From Flavobacteriales bacterium (GTDB taxonomy: Bacteria > Bacteroidota > Bacteroidia > Flavobacteriales > Flavobacteriaceae), in NCBI GenBank assembly GCA_027067965.1, contig JAMOUV010000010.1, forward strand, positions 310,001-374,000: 64,000 nt of DNA. Reading direction: 5' to 3'. The notes under the pieces were generated by a model. The model worked only from the letters and a program-made list of their open reading frames with translations, was not told the DNA's origin and did no database searches. Shown in pieces: positions 53,195-61,424 of the stretch (within the stretch, counting starts at the first letter, position 1; each line of letters begins with the position of its first letter). The position numbers and the translations under genes were made by a program.

Positions 53195-54478
53195 ATGTTT
53201 TTAACTGAAGATTTTTTATATTTTGTATGGAAAAATGCATTATTCGAAACTCGTGATTTGCTTGACGATAACGGCGAACGGATAAAAATTTTATTTCCGG
53301 GTTATAGAAATGACGGTCCGGGTCCCGATTTTACGGAAGCTAAAATAAAAATAGGCGAACAATTATGGGTGGGAAATGTGGAAATTCATCTAAAATCTTC
53401 CGATTGGTATGCCCATCACCACGAAACCGATAAAAATTACGATTCGGTAATCTTACATGTAGTGTATCAACATGATATGCCGGTTTTTAACACACATGGG
53501 GTGCGCATCCCCGCCTTGGAATTGAAAGATAAAATTTTCTCGCAGGTATCCGATAAATATTTGGCATTACAATCTTCGGAACATGCGCTAAAATGCAGTC
53601 CTTTTTTACCTGATTCGGATTTGCGATGGACCAAATGGAAAGAGCGTTTATTTATCGAAAGATTGGAAAGTAAAGTCCGGGATATCCACCGGTTGCTCGA
53701 CGAAAATATTAATGATTGGGAACAAGTTTTGTTTATGATGTTGCTTCGTTATTTCGGCATGTTGCATAATACGGACAGTTTTTTACAAATAGCCAAAAAT
53801 GTAGATTTTAAGGTTTTTAGAAAATATTTGGAACGCCCGCATTTTTTAGAAGCGTTATTAATGGGTGTGGCGGGTATGCTGGATGAAGTGGAAATTCAAG
53901 ACGATTATGTGCGTGAATTGGTTTCCACTTATCATTTTTTGCGCCATAAACATCAGTTGAAAAATATCGATATCCCGATTACACACGGTAGAATGCGTCC
54001 GGCGAATTTTCCCGCCGTCCGGCTTAGTCAATTTGCCATGTTGTATCATCGTCATGCCCAATTGTTTGAAAAATTAATGCATGCCGAAGAGTTATCCGAA
54101 TTACAAAATCTTTTACGGGTTTCCGTTTCTTCTTATTGGGAATCGCATTATTTTCCCGGAAAAGAAAGTAAAAGGCGTAAAAAGATTTTAGGAAAATCAT
54201 TTATTAACTCATTGATAATCAACGTTATTTTACCTTTTCGTTTTGCTTATGCCAAATACTTGGCCGATGAGCGGAGTTTGGAAAAAAGCATTCAGCCCGC
54301 AAGTGAGTTGCCTGCCGAAAACAACCGGATTGTGCGATTATTTATAGCATCCGGTTTAGCGGTCAGGCATGCGGGGGAATCACAAGCGGTTGTGCAGTTA
54401 TATAAAAATTATTGTACTCAAAATAATTGCATAAATTGCGCTATCGGAAAAAATATACTTTCCCGTGCGAACAATTGA
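53195..54478 (+). CDS. DUF2851 family protein
   Basis: The 427-aa product starts LTEDFLYFVWKNALF and contains FPGYRNDGPGPDFTEAKIKIG and NVEIHLKSSDWYAH, the DUF2851 hallmarks; the C-terminus has CTQNNCINCAIG with cysteines. The E-I-H-x-K pattern is nuclease-like in appearance, but function is unknown. It overlaps the PspC gene by 14 bases. Confidence 0.87.
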   Translation: MFLTEDFLYFVWKNALFETRDLLDDNGERIKILFPGYRNDGPGPDFTEAKIKIGEQLWVGNVEIHLKSSDWYAHHHETDKNYDSVILHVVYQHDMPVFNTHGVRIPALELKDKIFSQVSDKYLALQSSEHALKCSPFLPDSDLRWTKWKERLFIERLESKVRDIHRLLDENINDWEQVLFMMLLRYFGMLHNTDSFLQIAKNVDFKVFRKYLERPHFLEALLMGVAGMLDEVEIQDDYVRELVSTYHFLRHKHQLKNIDIPITHGRMRPANFPAVRLSQFAMLYHRHAQLFEKLMHAEELSELQNLLRVSVSSYWESHYFPGKESKRRKKILGKSFINSLIINVILPFRFAYAKYLADERSLEKSIQPASELPAENNRIVRLFIASGLAVRHAGESQAVVQLYKNYCTQNNCINCAIGKNILSRANN

Positions 54479-54692
54479 TAAAATACGCTTGGCTTTCGAA
54501 CGATACGGATTCGATGTTTCTTACCGGCTTGCCAATAAATTGGGGGTGCCGGCCAGAAATGTGCGTTTGTTTTTTATTTATTTATCCTTTCCTACCCTCG
54601 GTTTGTCATTTCTTTTGTATATTTTGTTGGCTTTTGCCTTGCGGATCAAAGATTTTTTTATTAAAAAAAGGCCATCTGTATTTGATTTATGA
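54465..54692 (+). CDS. PspC-domain membrane protein
   Basis: The 75-aa product has an N-terminal PspC-like segment (FERYGFDVSYRLANKLGVPARNVRLFFIYLSF) with one or two hydrophobic helices. PspC domains sense membrane stress in other bacteria. The start codon is GTG at 54465 within the DUF2851 end, and the stop overlaps the channel start by four bases, so all three are coupled. Confidence 0.75.
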   Translation: MRTIDKIRLAFERYGFDVSYRLANKLGVPARNVRLFFIYLSFPTLGLSFLLYILLAFALRIKDFFIKKRPSVFDL

Positions 54693-55708
54693 AAAAGATA
54701 TTTAAATATAATTTATACCGGGCGGCATTGATGCTATTTTTAGTATTGCTCACCGGTACAATCGGTTATCACTTTATCGAAGGATTTTCATGGATTGATT
54801 CGCTCTACATGACCATGATTACCATTACTACCGTCGGATTCGGTGAAGTACAACCATTGAGTTTGAACGGAAAAATCTTTACCATTATCCTGATTATGTT
54901 CAGTATTTTGGTCTATGCCTATTCCTTTACTATCCTAAGTGAATTTATTTTGGAAGGTCATTTTTTTAAAAATTTAAATCGGCGTCGTATGAGAAAAAAA
55001 ATAGCACAACTTCGCAATCATGTTATTCTAATCGGTTTGGGAAAACATGGTAAGGAAGCATATAAAAATTTAAAACAAAACGAGAAAACCGTAGTAGTAC
55101 TTGAAAAGGATCACAGCAAAATAGAAGCATTGGAAGACAAGTTGGATTATTATTTGGAAGGTGATGCCACGCGGGATGAATTATTGATAGATGCGGGCAT
55201 AAAAAATGCCGCGGTATTAATTTCCACTTTACCCGAGGATGCCGATAATTTGTTTATTATTCTGTCGGCACGCCAACTGAATCCCGACATTCGGATTATT
55301 ACTTTGGCCGCCGACGAAAATACCGAACGTAAACTGAAACTTGCAGGTGCCAATCATGTGGTGATGACCTATCGTATCGGTGGAGAATATATGGCTTCTT
55401 TGGTTACCTCGCCCGAATTAATCAACTTTTTGCGCTTGCTTTCGGTCGAAAATCCCGAGCATGACCATTTAATTGAAAAAATCAGCGTAAAAGAATTGCC
55501 CGACGAATATAAAAATAAAACCTTGAAGGATTTGGACCTTCGCCGAAAAACAGGCGTCACGGTAATCGGATTTATTACGCCCGAAGGAAAATATATCATT
55601 AATCCGCCGGCCGAAACGGTTCTGACCGACGGGGCTTCCATTATTGTGTTGGGCCAACCGGAACAGATCGAGGCCTTGAACCGGTTGTTTCATATCGCCC
55701 GGAATTAA
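54689..55708 (+). CDS. Potassium channel with TrkA-N/TrkA-C regulatory domains
   Basis: The 339-aa product has two transmembrane helices around the selectivity filter ITTVGFGE (residues 46-53). A RCK domain starts VILIGLGKHGKEAYKNL (nucleotide-binding GxGxxG region), and a C-terminal TrkA-C domain contains LTDGASIIVLG. Such channels conduct K+ across the inner membrane gated by ligands. It is the last gene of a coupled three-gene operon. Confidence 0.9.
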   Translation: MKKIFKYNLYRAALMLFLVLLTGTIGYHFIEGFSWIDSLYMTMITITTVGFGEVQPLSLNGKIFTIILIMFSILVYAYSFTILSEFILEGHFFKNLNRRRMRKKIAQLRNHVILIGLGKHGKEAYKNLKQNEKTVVVLEKDHSKIEALEDKLDYYLEGDATRDELLIDAGIKNAAVLISTLPEDADNLFIILSARQLNPDIRIITLAADENTERKLKLAGANHVVMTYRIGGEYMASLVTSPELINFLRLLSVENPEHDHLIEKISVKELPDEYKNKTLKDLDLRRKTGVTVIGFITPEGKYIINPPAETVLTDGASIIVLGQPEQIEALNRLFHIARN

Positions 55709-55714
55709 TGAATT

Positions 55715-56239
55715 TTATTTCTTCGTTTCTCCGCTCGAATTGTTAAGTGCGTCAAGTAATTCGTCGGTGATGTCTTTATCTTCCTTCCCGTATGCCACGC
55801 CGGATAATTCGGTTCGCGAAAAGATATAGGTGAAATTATGCGATTTTCCGTATTCTTCAATAAATTTCTTTAATTTTTCCGATGCTTCCTCCGAGGCCTT
55901 TTCAAATTCTTGTTGAAGTTGTTGGGCTTCTTGTTGTTGCTGTAATCCGATACGTTGTTGTTCGGCCATAAATTCATCATAAAGTTTTTGGGCTTTTTTC
56001 GGATTCATCCGTCCGGCTTTGGCAAGGAATTTTTGATATTCTTGCTGAAAAGCCCTGCCAATACTGTCGTATTTTTTGTTAAATGCTTCTTCTTTGGCTT
56101 TAAATTCCTCTTTGATATTTTTCATCACATTGTATTCTTCTACCACTTTGTTTAGGTCTATAAAAGCGGTTTTTTCGGCCTTTTCACAGGATGACAAACC
56201 GAGGAGCAAGGCCACTAAAATAATAATCGAATTTTTCAT
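55715..56239 (-). CDS. OmpH/Skp-like periplasmic lipoprotein
   Basis: The 174-aa product has a lipoprotein signal (LLGLSSC), the OmpH opening FIDLNKVVEEYNVMK and a long coiled coil, as in Skp chaperones that hold unfolded outer-membrane proteins. The Gln-rich section EFMAEQQRIGLQQQQEAQQL is notable. The start at 56239 (MKNS) is preferred. It converges with the channel gene at a six-base gap with no clear terminator. Confidence 0.8.
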   Translation of the reverse strand: MKNSIIILVALLLGLSSCEKAEKTAFIDLNKVVEEYNVMKNIKEEFKAKEEAFNKKYDSIGRAFQQEYQKFLAKAGRMNPKKAQKLYDEFMAEQQRIGLQQQQEAQQLQQEFEKASEEASEKLKKFIEEYGKSHNFTYIFSRTELSGVAYGKEDKDITDELLDALNNSSGETKK

Positions 56240-56264
56240 AACATCAAATTTTTGCCCCAAAGAT

Positions 56265-56293
56265 AATAAAAAAGCGCCCCGAAAGGACGCTTA
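56265..56293 (-). terminator. Intrinsic terminator after hpf
   Basis: On the minus strand AAGCGTCC pairs with GGGCGCTT (one G-T pair), followed by a T run. It ends the rpsU-xerC-hpf transcript before the OmpH-like gene. Confidence 0.7.
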
Positions 56294-56320
56294 GTTTTTG
56301 ATTTTTTATAAAAATAAAAG

Positions 56321-56614
56321 TTACGTGCGTTTCTTTTCTTTGTTTTTTCGCAATCTTCGTTTAAGTACATCGTAAACCAAGTCGGTGGCTTTTTCAAAGG
56401 TTTCCGCATCTCTGCTTACCACCAAACTATTTCCGCTTACGTGTACTTTAACTTCCACTGTTTTGTTCATTTTTCCGGTATTATTTACCTTCAAATAAAC
56501 ATCCGATTCAACAATACTGTCGTTGAATTTTTCCAAGCGATCCAGTTTTTTCTGAATCAAAGCCAATAATTTTTTATCGGCATCGAAATTAACGGCATGA
56601 AAATGAATTCTCAT
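56321..56614 (-). CDS. hpf: Ribosome hibernation factor HPF/RaiA family
   Basis: The 97-aa product has the family fold: MRIHFHAVNFDADKKLLALIQKKLDRLEKF, then a beta strand with VKVHVSGNSLVVSRDAETFEKATDLVYDVLKRR. It binds the 30S subunit in stationary phase. It is the short type without the dimerisation domain. It lies in the conserved order rpsU-xerC-hpf, after xerC by 31 bases. Confidence 0.92.
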   Translation of the reverse strand: MRIHFHAVNFDADKKLLALIQKKLDRLEKFNDSIVESDVYLKVNNTGKMNKTVEVKVHVSGNSLVVSRDAETFEKATDLVYDVLKRRLRKNKEKKRT

Positions 56615-56645
56615 AATATATGGATTTAAGTATAAATAAATATAA

Positions 56646-57539
56646 TTATTTTTTTCGACTTCTCGGGTGAGATTCCCGGTAAATTTTTTTTAATTCGCCC
56701 AGTCCCGAGTGCAAATAATGTTGGGTGGCGGCAAGTCCCGAATGTCCGAGCAATTCTTTAATCGTATTGAGATCGGCGCCCCGGTTCAGGATATGCGTAG
56801 CAAAACTATGACGAAGCATGTGCGGACTTTTCTTTTCTTTACTACTAACCGCGCTGAGGTAGCGATTGATGAGCCGGTGGACAAACATTTCGTAAATTTT
56901 TTTTCCCGAATTGGTGAGAAAAAAAGGACTTTCTTTAGCCAATCCTGGCCATTTTTCCTCTTTGAACCGGCGATAGGTGAGCAAAGTTTCCATTAAATCG
57001 GGGAGCATGGGCACAAGCCGTTCTTTATGGCCTTTTCCTAAAATACGAATCACGCCGTTGTCCCAATCGAAGGATTTTTCAGTAAGGGAAATTAATTCGG
57101 CACGCCGCATGCCCGTATCGTAAAAGGTTTTGATGACGGCATAGTCACGCCAACCTTCGAAATTATTTTCAAATAAAAAATCATCGAGCAGGCGTTTCAT
57201 TTCGGTTTCGGATAAGGGAACGGATTGTTTTTTTCTTACCTTGAGTCCGGGAATGCCGGTGGTAGGGTTGCTTTTAATAGTTTCGGTTTTGAGCAGGAAT
57301 TTGTAAAAACTTCGCAGAGCGGTTAATTTTCTGTTTACCGAACGAGGTTCCAGTCCTTGCGAAGACAGGTACACAATCCACCGGCGGATATCTTTGGAAC
57401 CGGCATTCTTCAAAGTTTTGCCGTAAATTTCTTTTAAAAAAGATTCAAATGATTGTATATCAACGCGATAGGCGTCAATTGTTTTTTCCGAATAGTTTCT
57501 TTCTTTATGTAAATATGTGCAGAATTTGTCGATTAGCAT
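56646..57539 (-). CDS. Tyrosine recombinase XerC/D-like
   Basis: The 297-aa product has the SAM-like N-terminal core-binding region and the catalytic set: Arg in TGMRRAELI, Lys in LGKGHKERLVP, HxxR in HMLRHSFATH, His in LLGHSGLA and the tyrosine in TQHYLH. It resolves chromosome dimers in Xer systems. Position beside rpsU and hpf is typical of the Flavobacteriia xerC-like gene. Confidence 0.9.
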   Translation of the reverse strand: MLIDKFCTYLHKERNYSEKTIDAYRVDIQSFESFLKEIYGKTLKNAGSKDIRRWIVYLSSQGLEPRSVNRKLTALRSFYKFLLKTETIKSNPTTGIPGLKVRKKQSVPLSETEMKRLLDDFLFENNFEGWRDYAVIKTFYDTGMRRAELISLTEKSFDWDNGVIRILGKGHKERLVPMLPDLMETLLTYRRFKEEKWPGLAKESPFFLTNSGKKIYEMFVHRLINRYLSAVSSKEKKSPHMLRHSFATHILNRGADLNTIKELLGHSGLAATQHYLHSGLGELKKIYRESHPRSRKK

Positions 57540-57547
57540 AAAAAGAA

Positions 57548-57587
57548 AAAAGTATAGCCCAATATACGAAACCGGGCCATACTTTTC
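57548..57587 (-). terminator. Possible hairpin terminator after rpsU
   Basis: On the minus strand AAAAGTATGGCCC pairs with GGGCTATACTTTT (one G-T pair), followed by TTC and T residues. It may end part of the rpsU transcripts before the recombinase gene. Confidence 0.7.
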
Positions 57588-57611
57588 AAGTCTTTTGTAG
57601 TGAAACGGAAT

Positions 57612-57803
57612 TTATTCTTCCATTGCACGTTTGAGTTCACGATAGCGCGCACGCAACAATTGTTGGCGTCTTTTTTCCGAAGGTTTGGTATAATGCATAC
57701 GTTCGCGAATTTGTTGCATCATCTTTACCTTGTTGAATTTACGTTTAAAACGTTTCAACGCGCGATCAATGGACTCTCCTTCTTTTACAGGTATTATTAA
57801 CAT
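57612..57803 (-). CDS. rpsU: Ribosomal protein S21
   Basis: The 63-aa product (MLIIPVKEGESIDRALKRFKR, ending ELKRAMEE) is S21 of the small subunit, with the usual basic helical character. The start at 57803 is preferred because a longer frame adds residues between the promoter and the gene. TATATTTG on the minus strand at 57828-57835 is its likely -7 box. Confidence 0.94.
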   Translation of the reverse strand: MLIIPVKEGESIDRALKRFKRKFNKVKMMQQIRERMHYTKPSEKRRQQLLRARYRELKRAMEE

Positions 57804-57827
57804 ATCTTTACACCTCTTTTTCGGGGG

Positions 57828-57835
57828 CAAATATA
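57828..57835 (-). promoter_or_regulatory. Candidate -7 box of rpsU
   Basis: The minus-strand sequence TATATTTG is an exact TAnnTTTG match, about 25 bases before the rpsU start. Confidence 0.6.
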
Positions 57836-58135
57836 GAAATATTTTTTTATATACCTTTTATTTCCATCAATAAAATTAAATTTGAATTTAGCGAGAAAGA
57901 GAAATAGATGACAGTATGAAAAAATGAAACCGGATTTTTATGGAAGATAATTGACAAATTTCGACTAAAATCGAAAAATGTTATAACAATTTTCGGTTTG
58001 AATCGAAAAATGTTAGGTTTTTTGGGTAAGGTTTACTTGTGAGTAAATTTCATGGAATTTTGTAACGGATTTTACTTGTAAGTAAATTTTGCAGAACTTT
58101 ACCCGGAAATTTCCGGCCGCTTGTTTCAAACACCT
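57836..58135. promoter_or_regulatory. Palindrome-rich upstream region of queG
   Basis: This region holds two pairs of palindromic repeats. TTTCGACTAAAATCGAAA and the related TTTCGGTTTGAATCGAAA, each followed by AATGTTA, lie at about 57960-58015. TTTACTTGTGAGTAAA and TTTACTTGTAAGTAAA lie at 58032-58047 and 58071-58086. The arrangement, two copies each, is operator-like, but no regulator is known. No gene is seen here. Confidence 0.45.
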
Positions 58136-59068
58136 ATGAATCAATTCGAATTAACATCCTTAATCAAACAAAAAGCACTCGAACTCGGTTTCGACAGCGT
58201 GGGCATTGCGCGGGCGGAATTTTTGGAAAACGAAGCGCCGCGCTTGGAAAATTGGTTGGCCAAGGGCTACCATGACAAGATGAAATACATGGAAAATCAC
58301 TTCGACAAGCGCTTGGATCCGCGTAAGTTGGTCCCGGGTGCCAAGTCGGTGGTGGTGGTGATGCACAATTATTATCCCAAGGAAAAACAACCGGAAAACA
58401 CCTATCAAATTGCCAAATATGCCTATGGCGAGGATTATCATTACGTACTGAAACGCAAGCTATATCAATTGGTGGATTTTATTCGTGAACAGGCGGGCGA
58501 CATTGCCTTCCGCGTGTTTACCGATTCGGCGCCGGTATTGGAACGCGAATGGGCGCGCCGCGCGGGATTGGGATGGATCGGTAAAAATTCCTTGCTCTTG
58601 CAACCGGGCAAAGGTTCGTTCTACTTCATCGCCGAAATCATCACGGATTTGGAATTGGCTTATGACACACCGACTTTGTTCGACCGCTGCGGAAGTTGTA
58701 CGCGCTGCGTGGATGCTTGTCCCACGCAAGCCATTTTACCGGACCGCCAAATCGACGCATCGCGGTGTATTTCCTACCTGACCATCGAGCTGCGCGATGA
58801 AATACTACCGGCCGAGTTCAAGAGCAAATGGAACGATTGGATTTTCGGGTGTGATATTTGTCAGGACGTGTGTCCCTGGAACCGTTTTTCACTTCCGCAT
58901 ACCGAACCTGCCTTCGACCCGCCGCCGGACCTTCTTCAAATGACCCGCCGCGACTGGGAAGAACTCACCAAACCGGCTTTTAAACGCCTCTTTAAAAAAT
59001 CCGCCGTCATGCGGACGGGTTATAAAGGATTGATGCGGAATATCGGGTTTTTACGGAAGGAAAAATAA
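58136..59068 (+). CDS. queG: Epoxyqueuosine reductase QueG
   Basis: The 310-aa product has the DUF1730 region at the N-terminus (FDSVGIARAEF and further) and two 4Fe-4S cluster motifs, CGSCTRCVDACP and CDICQDVCPW. It completes queuosine synthesis in tRNA with a cobalamin cofactor. The gene is visibly richer in G and C than its neighbours. It starts at ATG 58136; a TTG five codons upstream is less likely. Confidence 0.93.
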   Translation: MNQFELTSLIKQKALELGFDSVGIARAEFLENEAPRLENWLAKGYHDKMKYMENHFDKRLDPRKLVPGAKSVVVVMHNYYPKEKQPENTYQIAKYAYGEDYHYVLKRKLYQLVDFIREQAGDIAFRVFTDSAPVLEREWARRAGLGWIGKNSLLLQPGKGSFYFIAEIITDLELAYDTPTLFDRCGSCTRCVDACPTQAILPDRQIDASRCISYLTIELRDEILPAEFKSKWNDWIFGCDICQDVCPWNRFSLPHTEPAFDPPPDLLQMTRRDWEELTKPAFKRLFKKSAVMRTGYKGLMRNIGFLRKEK

Positions 59069-59291
59069 GTCAGGAATATTCAAGAGTAAAAAAATAATCA
59101 GTCTCCTACCGGAAATGTTATAGTAGAAAAAATCTCAACGCCTTCGGGACAAATCCCAAATCCGGAAAAGTTCCAAAATCCAATAGTCTTTCCGTACCAA
59201 AATCCCATTTTCCAATAGTTTTTCGGGACAAAAGTACCGGAATTTATGGGTTTCTCTACTTTATAATTCTTCCTCATTATAAAACAATTAG

Positions 59292-59337
59292 CAATATAAT
59301 TTTTTTTATTACTTTTAACAAAAGTAAAATTATATTG
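59292..59337 (+). promoter_or_regulatory. Long AT-rich hairpin covering the comEC start
   Basis: CAATATAATTTT at 59292-59303 and AAAATTATATTG at 59326-59337 are perfect inverted copies; ACTTTT and AAAAGT continue the stem inside, leaving a seven-base bulge. The TTG start of comEC is the last three bases. In the mRNA this would hide the start. The earlier part of the gap (59069-59291) shows imperfect direct repeats (CCAAAATCC, CCAATAGT twice) and no gene. Confidence 0.55.
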
Positions 59338-61350
59338 TTATTTTTTAGAAAATATCCTGCTTCTGTTTTGCTTATTTTCTGGTTAATCGGGCTGATTATC
59401 TCGGATTTTACGCATTGGAATGAAAAATTTGTATTCGTTCTTTCGACACTTGTATTAATTTTATCGGTTATTACGTATTTTATCGGCTTAAAAAGACGTA
59501 TTTTTGCTGCCTATTTTATCCTTTTATCAATTCTTTTGTTTTTTCTTGCAGGAAATTTATACGGAGAATTGCATCAAATCGATAAACATCACAAGCATGT
59601 TGTCTCTCAATTACCCGCCGATGTGTTGGAAATAAAATTCCGGATCAAAAAGCAATTGCCCGGTACGGATTACTATAGGCGCTATGTAGCGGAAATTCGC
59701 GAAGTAAACACCAATCCCATCGAATTTAAAGTACTATTGCAAATACAGAAGGACTCCGCTTTTTACCCTTTTCCCGGTAGAGAATATATTTATCACCCTC
59801 AACCCGGTGAATGGCGCGACCTGCCACCACCTTCTTTGCCTTTCGGATTCGATTATAGTCATTATTTAAAATCACATGGGATTTACTACAAATTGAATCT
59901 TAAATATTCTTCAAATGTCAAAACCGGCCATGCTTTTTTTCCGGGACCGGTCAGGTATCGCACGAAGATTAGAGAAGGAATCTTTCACTCGATGAACGAT
60001 AGTCTTTCCGCCCGGATTCTTTCTGCATTGTTGTTGGGTGAGCGTTATTTATTAGACCGGGATATTAAACATTCATTTGTGAATGCCGGGGTGGTTCATG
60101 TATTGGCAATATCCGGTTTGCATGTGGGAATCTTACTTCTTTTTTTACGCATAATGTTTAGGCCATTCAGGCGTAAAAAGTTGATTTACAACCTTTTGAT
60201 TATAGGTATTTTGTGGTTTTATGCGGCTTTAATCGGCTTTCCGGTTCCCGTTACAAGGGCGGTTTTAATGTTTTCCTTGTTTCAAATCGGTTACGAATTA
60301 AAGCGCCGGACCTCGCCTTATTATATCTTGCTTTTATCGGGATTTTTAATATTGCTTATTGCTCCCCGTTCATGGAAAGATACCGGTTTTTTGTTAAGTT
60401 TTACAGCGGTTTTATCGATTTTAATTTTTTATCCATTCTTAAAGCGGATTTATTATCCGCATAGCAAAACGGGACGTTATTTGATAGATTTGGTATATGT
60501 TTCCATAGCGGCGCAAATCGGACTTCTTCCTTTATTGTTTCTTTTCTTTCACCGGTTTTCTTTCGGATTTTTATTTGCCAATTTATTGGTCATTCCCTTG
60601 GTAACCATTATTTTGATCACGGGATTTTTAATGCTGCCTTTTTGGGCCATGGGCATTCGCATTCCGCCCGTAACATGGATTTTGACCGAATCAATCGATT
60701 GGATGTTGCTTGTCATAAACCGGATTTCCGCTTGGGATTTTTTGATTTTCGAAAATATTTATTTTTCTCCCTGGACGGCCTTGGCGCTTGGTATATGGAT
60801 TTATGCTTTGTATGTGATTTTAAAGGAAGGAAGAAAAGGGTTATCTAAATTTTTAGTGGTTTTATGGTTGGGAGCGATTTTTTTATTTGTGGACAAATAC
60901 CGGCGGACGGTCAGGCAACAAGTGGTTTTAAGCTTATACCATTATCAGCCGGTGATTGACCTGTTAAACGGTGAAAAATTATCGGTATATTCGGATACCT
61001 CCATTCATCGAAATCATTTTGAAAATTATAAAAAATACTTGGGCGTCACGCAAATAAAAAAACATGAGTTTCCAAGGATATTCGATATATCCGGTAAAAA
61101 ATATTTCTTAATAAAAGAGAGTTTCCCGGATTCGTTGTTATTTTTTAAAACGGACGTACTTATTTTACAAAATTCGCCACATATTAATTTGGATTTATGG
61201 TTAAATCGTTTGAAACCGCAAGAAGTGGTGTCGGCGGGGAACAATTATAACTATCTCAAGCGTCGATGGGAAGAGAGTTGCCGAAAAAGAGGAATTGAAT
61301 ATACCGATTTGACGCGAGAAGGATATAAAATTTTATACCGTTCGAAATGA
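59335..61350 (+). CDS. comEC: ComEC/Rec2-family DNA uptake channel
   Basis: The 671-aa product has an N-terminal DUF4131-like region, the competence domain with HVLAISGLHVGILLLFL, and many transmembrane helices to about residue 510. The following 160 residues are a shortened remnant without an MBL motif. ComEC carries single-stranded DNA across the inner membrane. The start is TTG at 59335, because no earlier ATG is in frame and the hydrophobic N-terminus begins there. Confidence 0.88.
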   Translation: MLFFRKYPASVLLIFWLIGLIISDFTHWNEKFVFVLSTLVLILSVITYFIGLKRRIFAAYFILLSILLFFLAGNLYGELHQIDKHHKHVVSQLPADVLEIKFRIKKQLPGTDYYRRYVAEIREVNTNPIEFKVLLQIQKDSAFYPFPGREYIYHPQPGEWRDLPPPSLPFGFDYSHYLKSHGIYYKLNLKYSSNVKTGHAFFPGPVRYRTKIREGIFHSMNDSLSARILSALLLGERYLLDRDIKHSFVNAGVVHVLAISGLHVGILLLFLRIMFRPFRRKKLIYNLLIIGILWFYAALIGFPVPVTRAVLMFSLFQIGYELKRRTSPYYILLLSGFLILLIAPRSWKDTGFLLSFTAVLSILIFYPFLKRIYYPHSKTGRYLIDLVYVSIAAQIGLLPLLFLFFHRFSFGFLFANLLVIPLVTIILITGFLMLPFWAMGIRIPPVTWILTESIDWMLLVINRISAWDFLIFENIYFSPWTALALGIWIYALYVILKEGRKGLSKFLVVLWLGAIFLFVDKYRRTVRQQVVLSLYHYQPVIDLLNGEKLSVYSDTSIHRNHFENYKKYLGVTQIKKHEFPRIFDISGKKYFLIKESFPDSLLFFKTDVLILQNSPHINLDLWLNRLKPQEVVSAGNNYNYLKRRWEESCRKRGIEYTDLTREGYKILYRSK

Positions 61351-61400
61351 TATATGCAATGATATAAAATTCCGTTGAGGAAAAAATGATTTCTTTTACT

Positions 61401-61408
61401 TAAATTTG
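61401..61408 (+). promoter_or_regulatory. Candidate -7 box of the terminal gene
   Basis: TAAATTTG is an exact match to TAnnTTTG, 16 bases before the ATG at 61425; a TTG 23 bases upstream may be the -33 box. Confidence 0.5.
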
Positions 61409-61424
61409 ATTATAAACTTTATTT

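Noticed and set aside
58485-58781. Open frame of 98 residues on the + strand inside queG
   Set aside because: It is a shadow frame of a GC-richer gene with full iron-sulfur motifs in the main frame.
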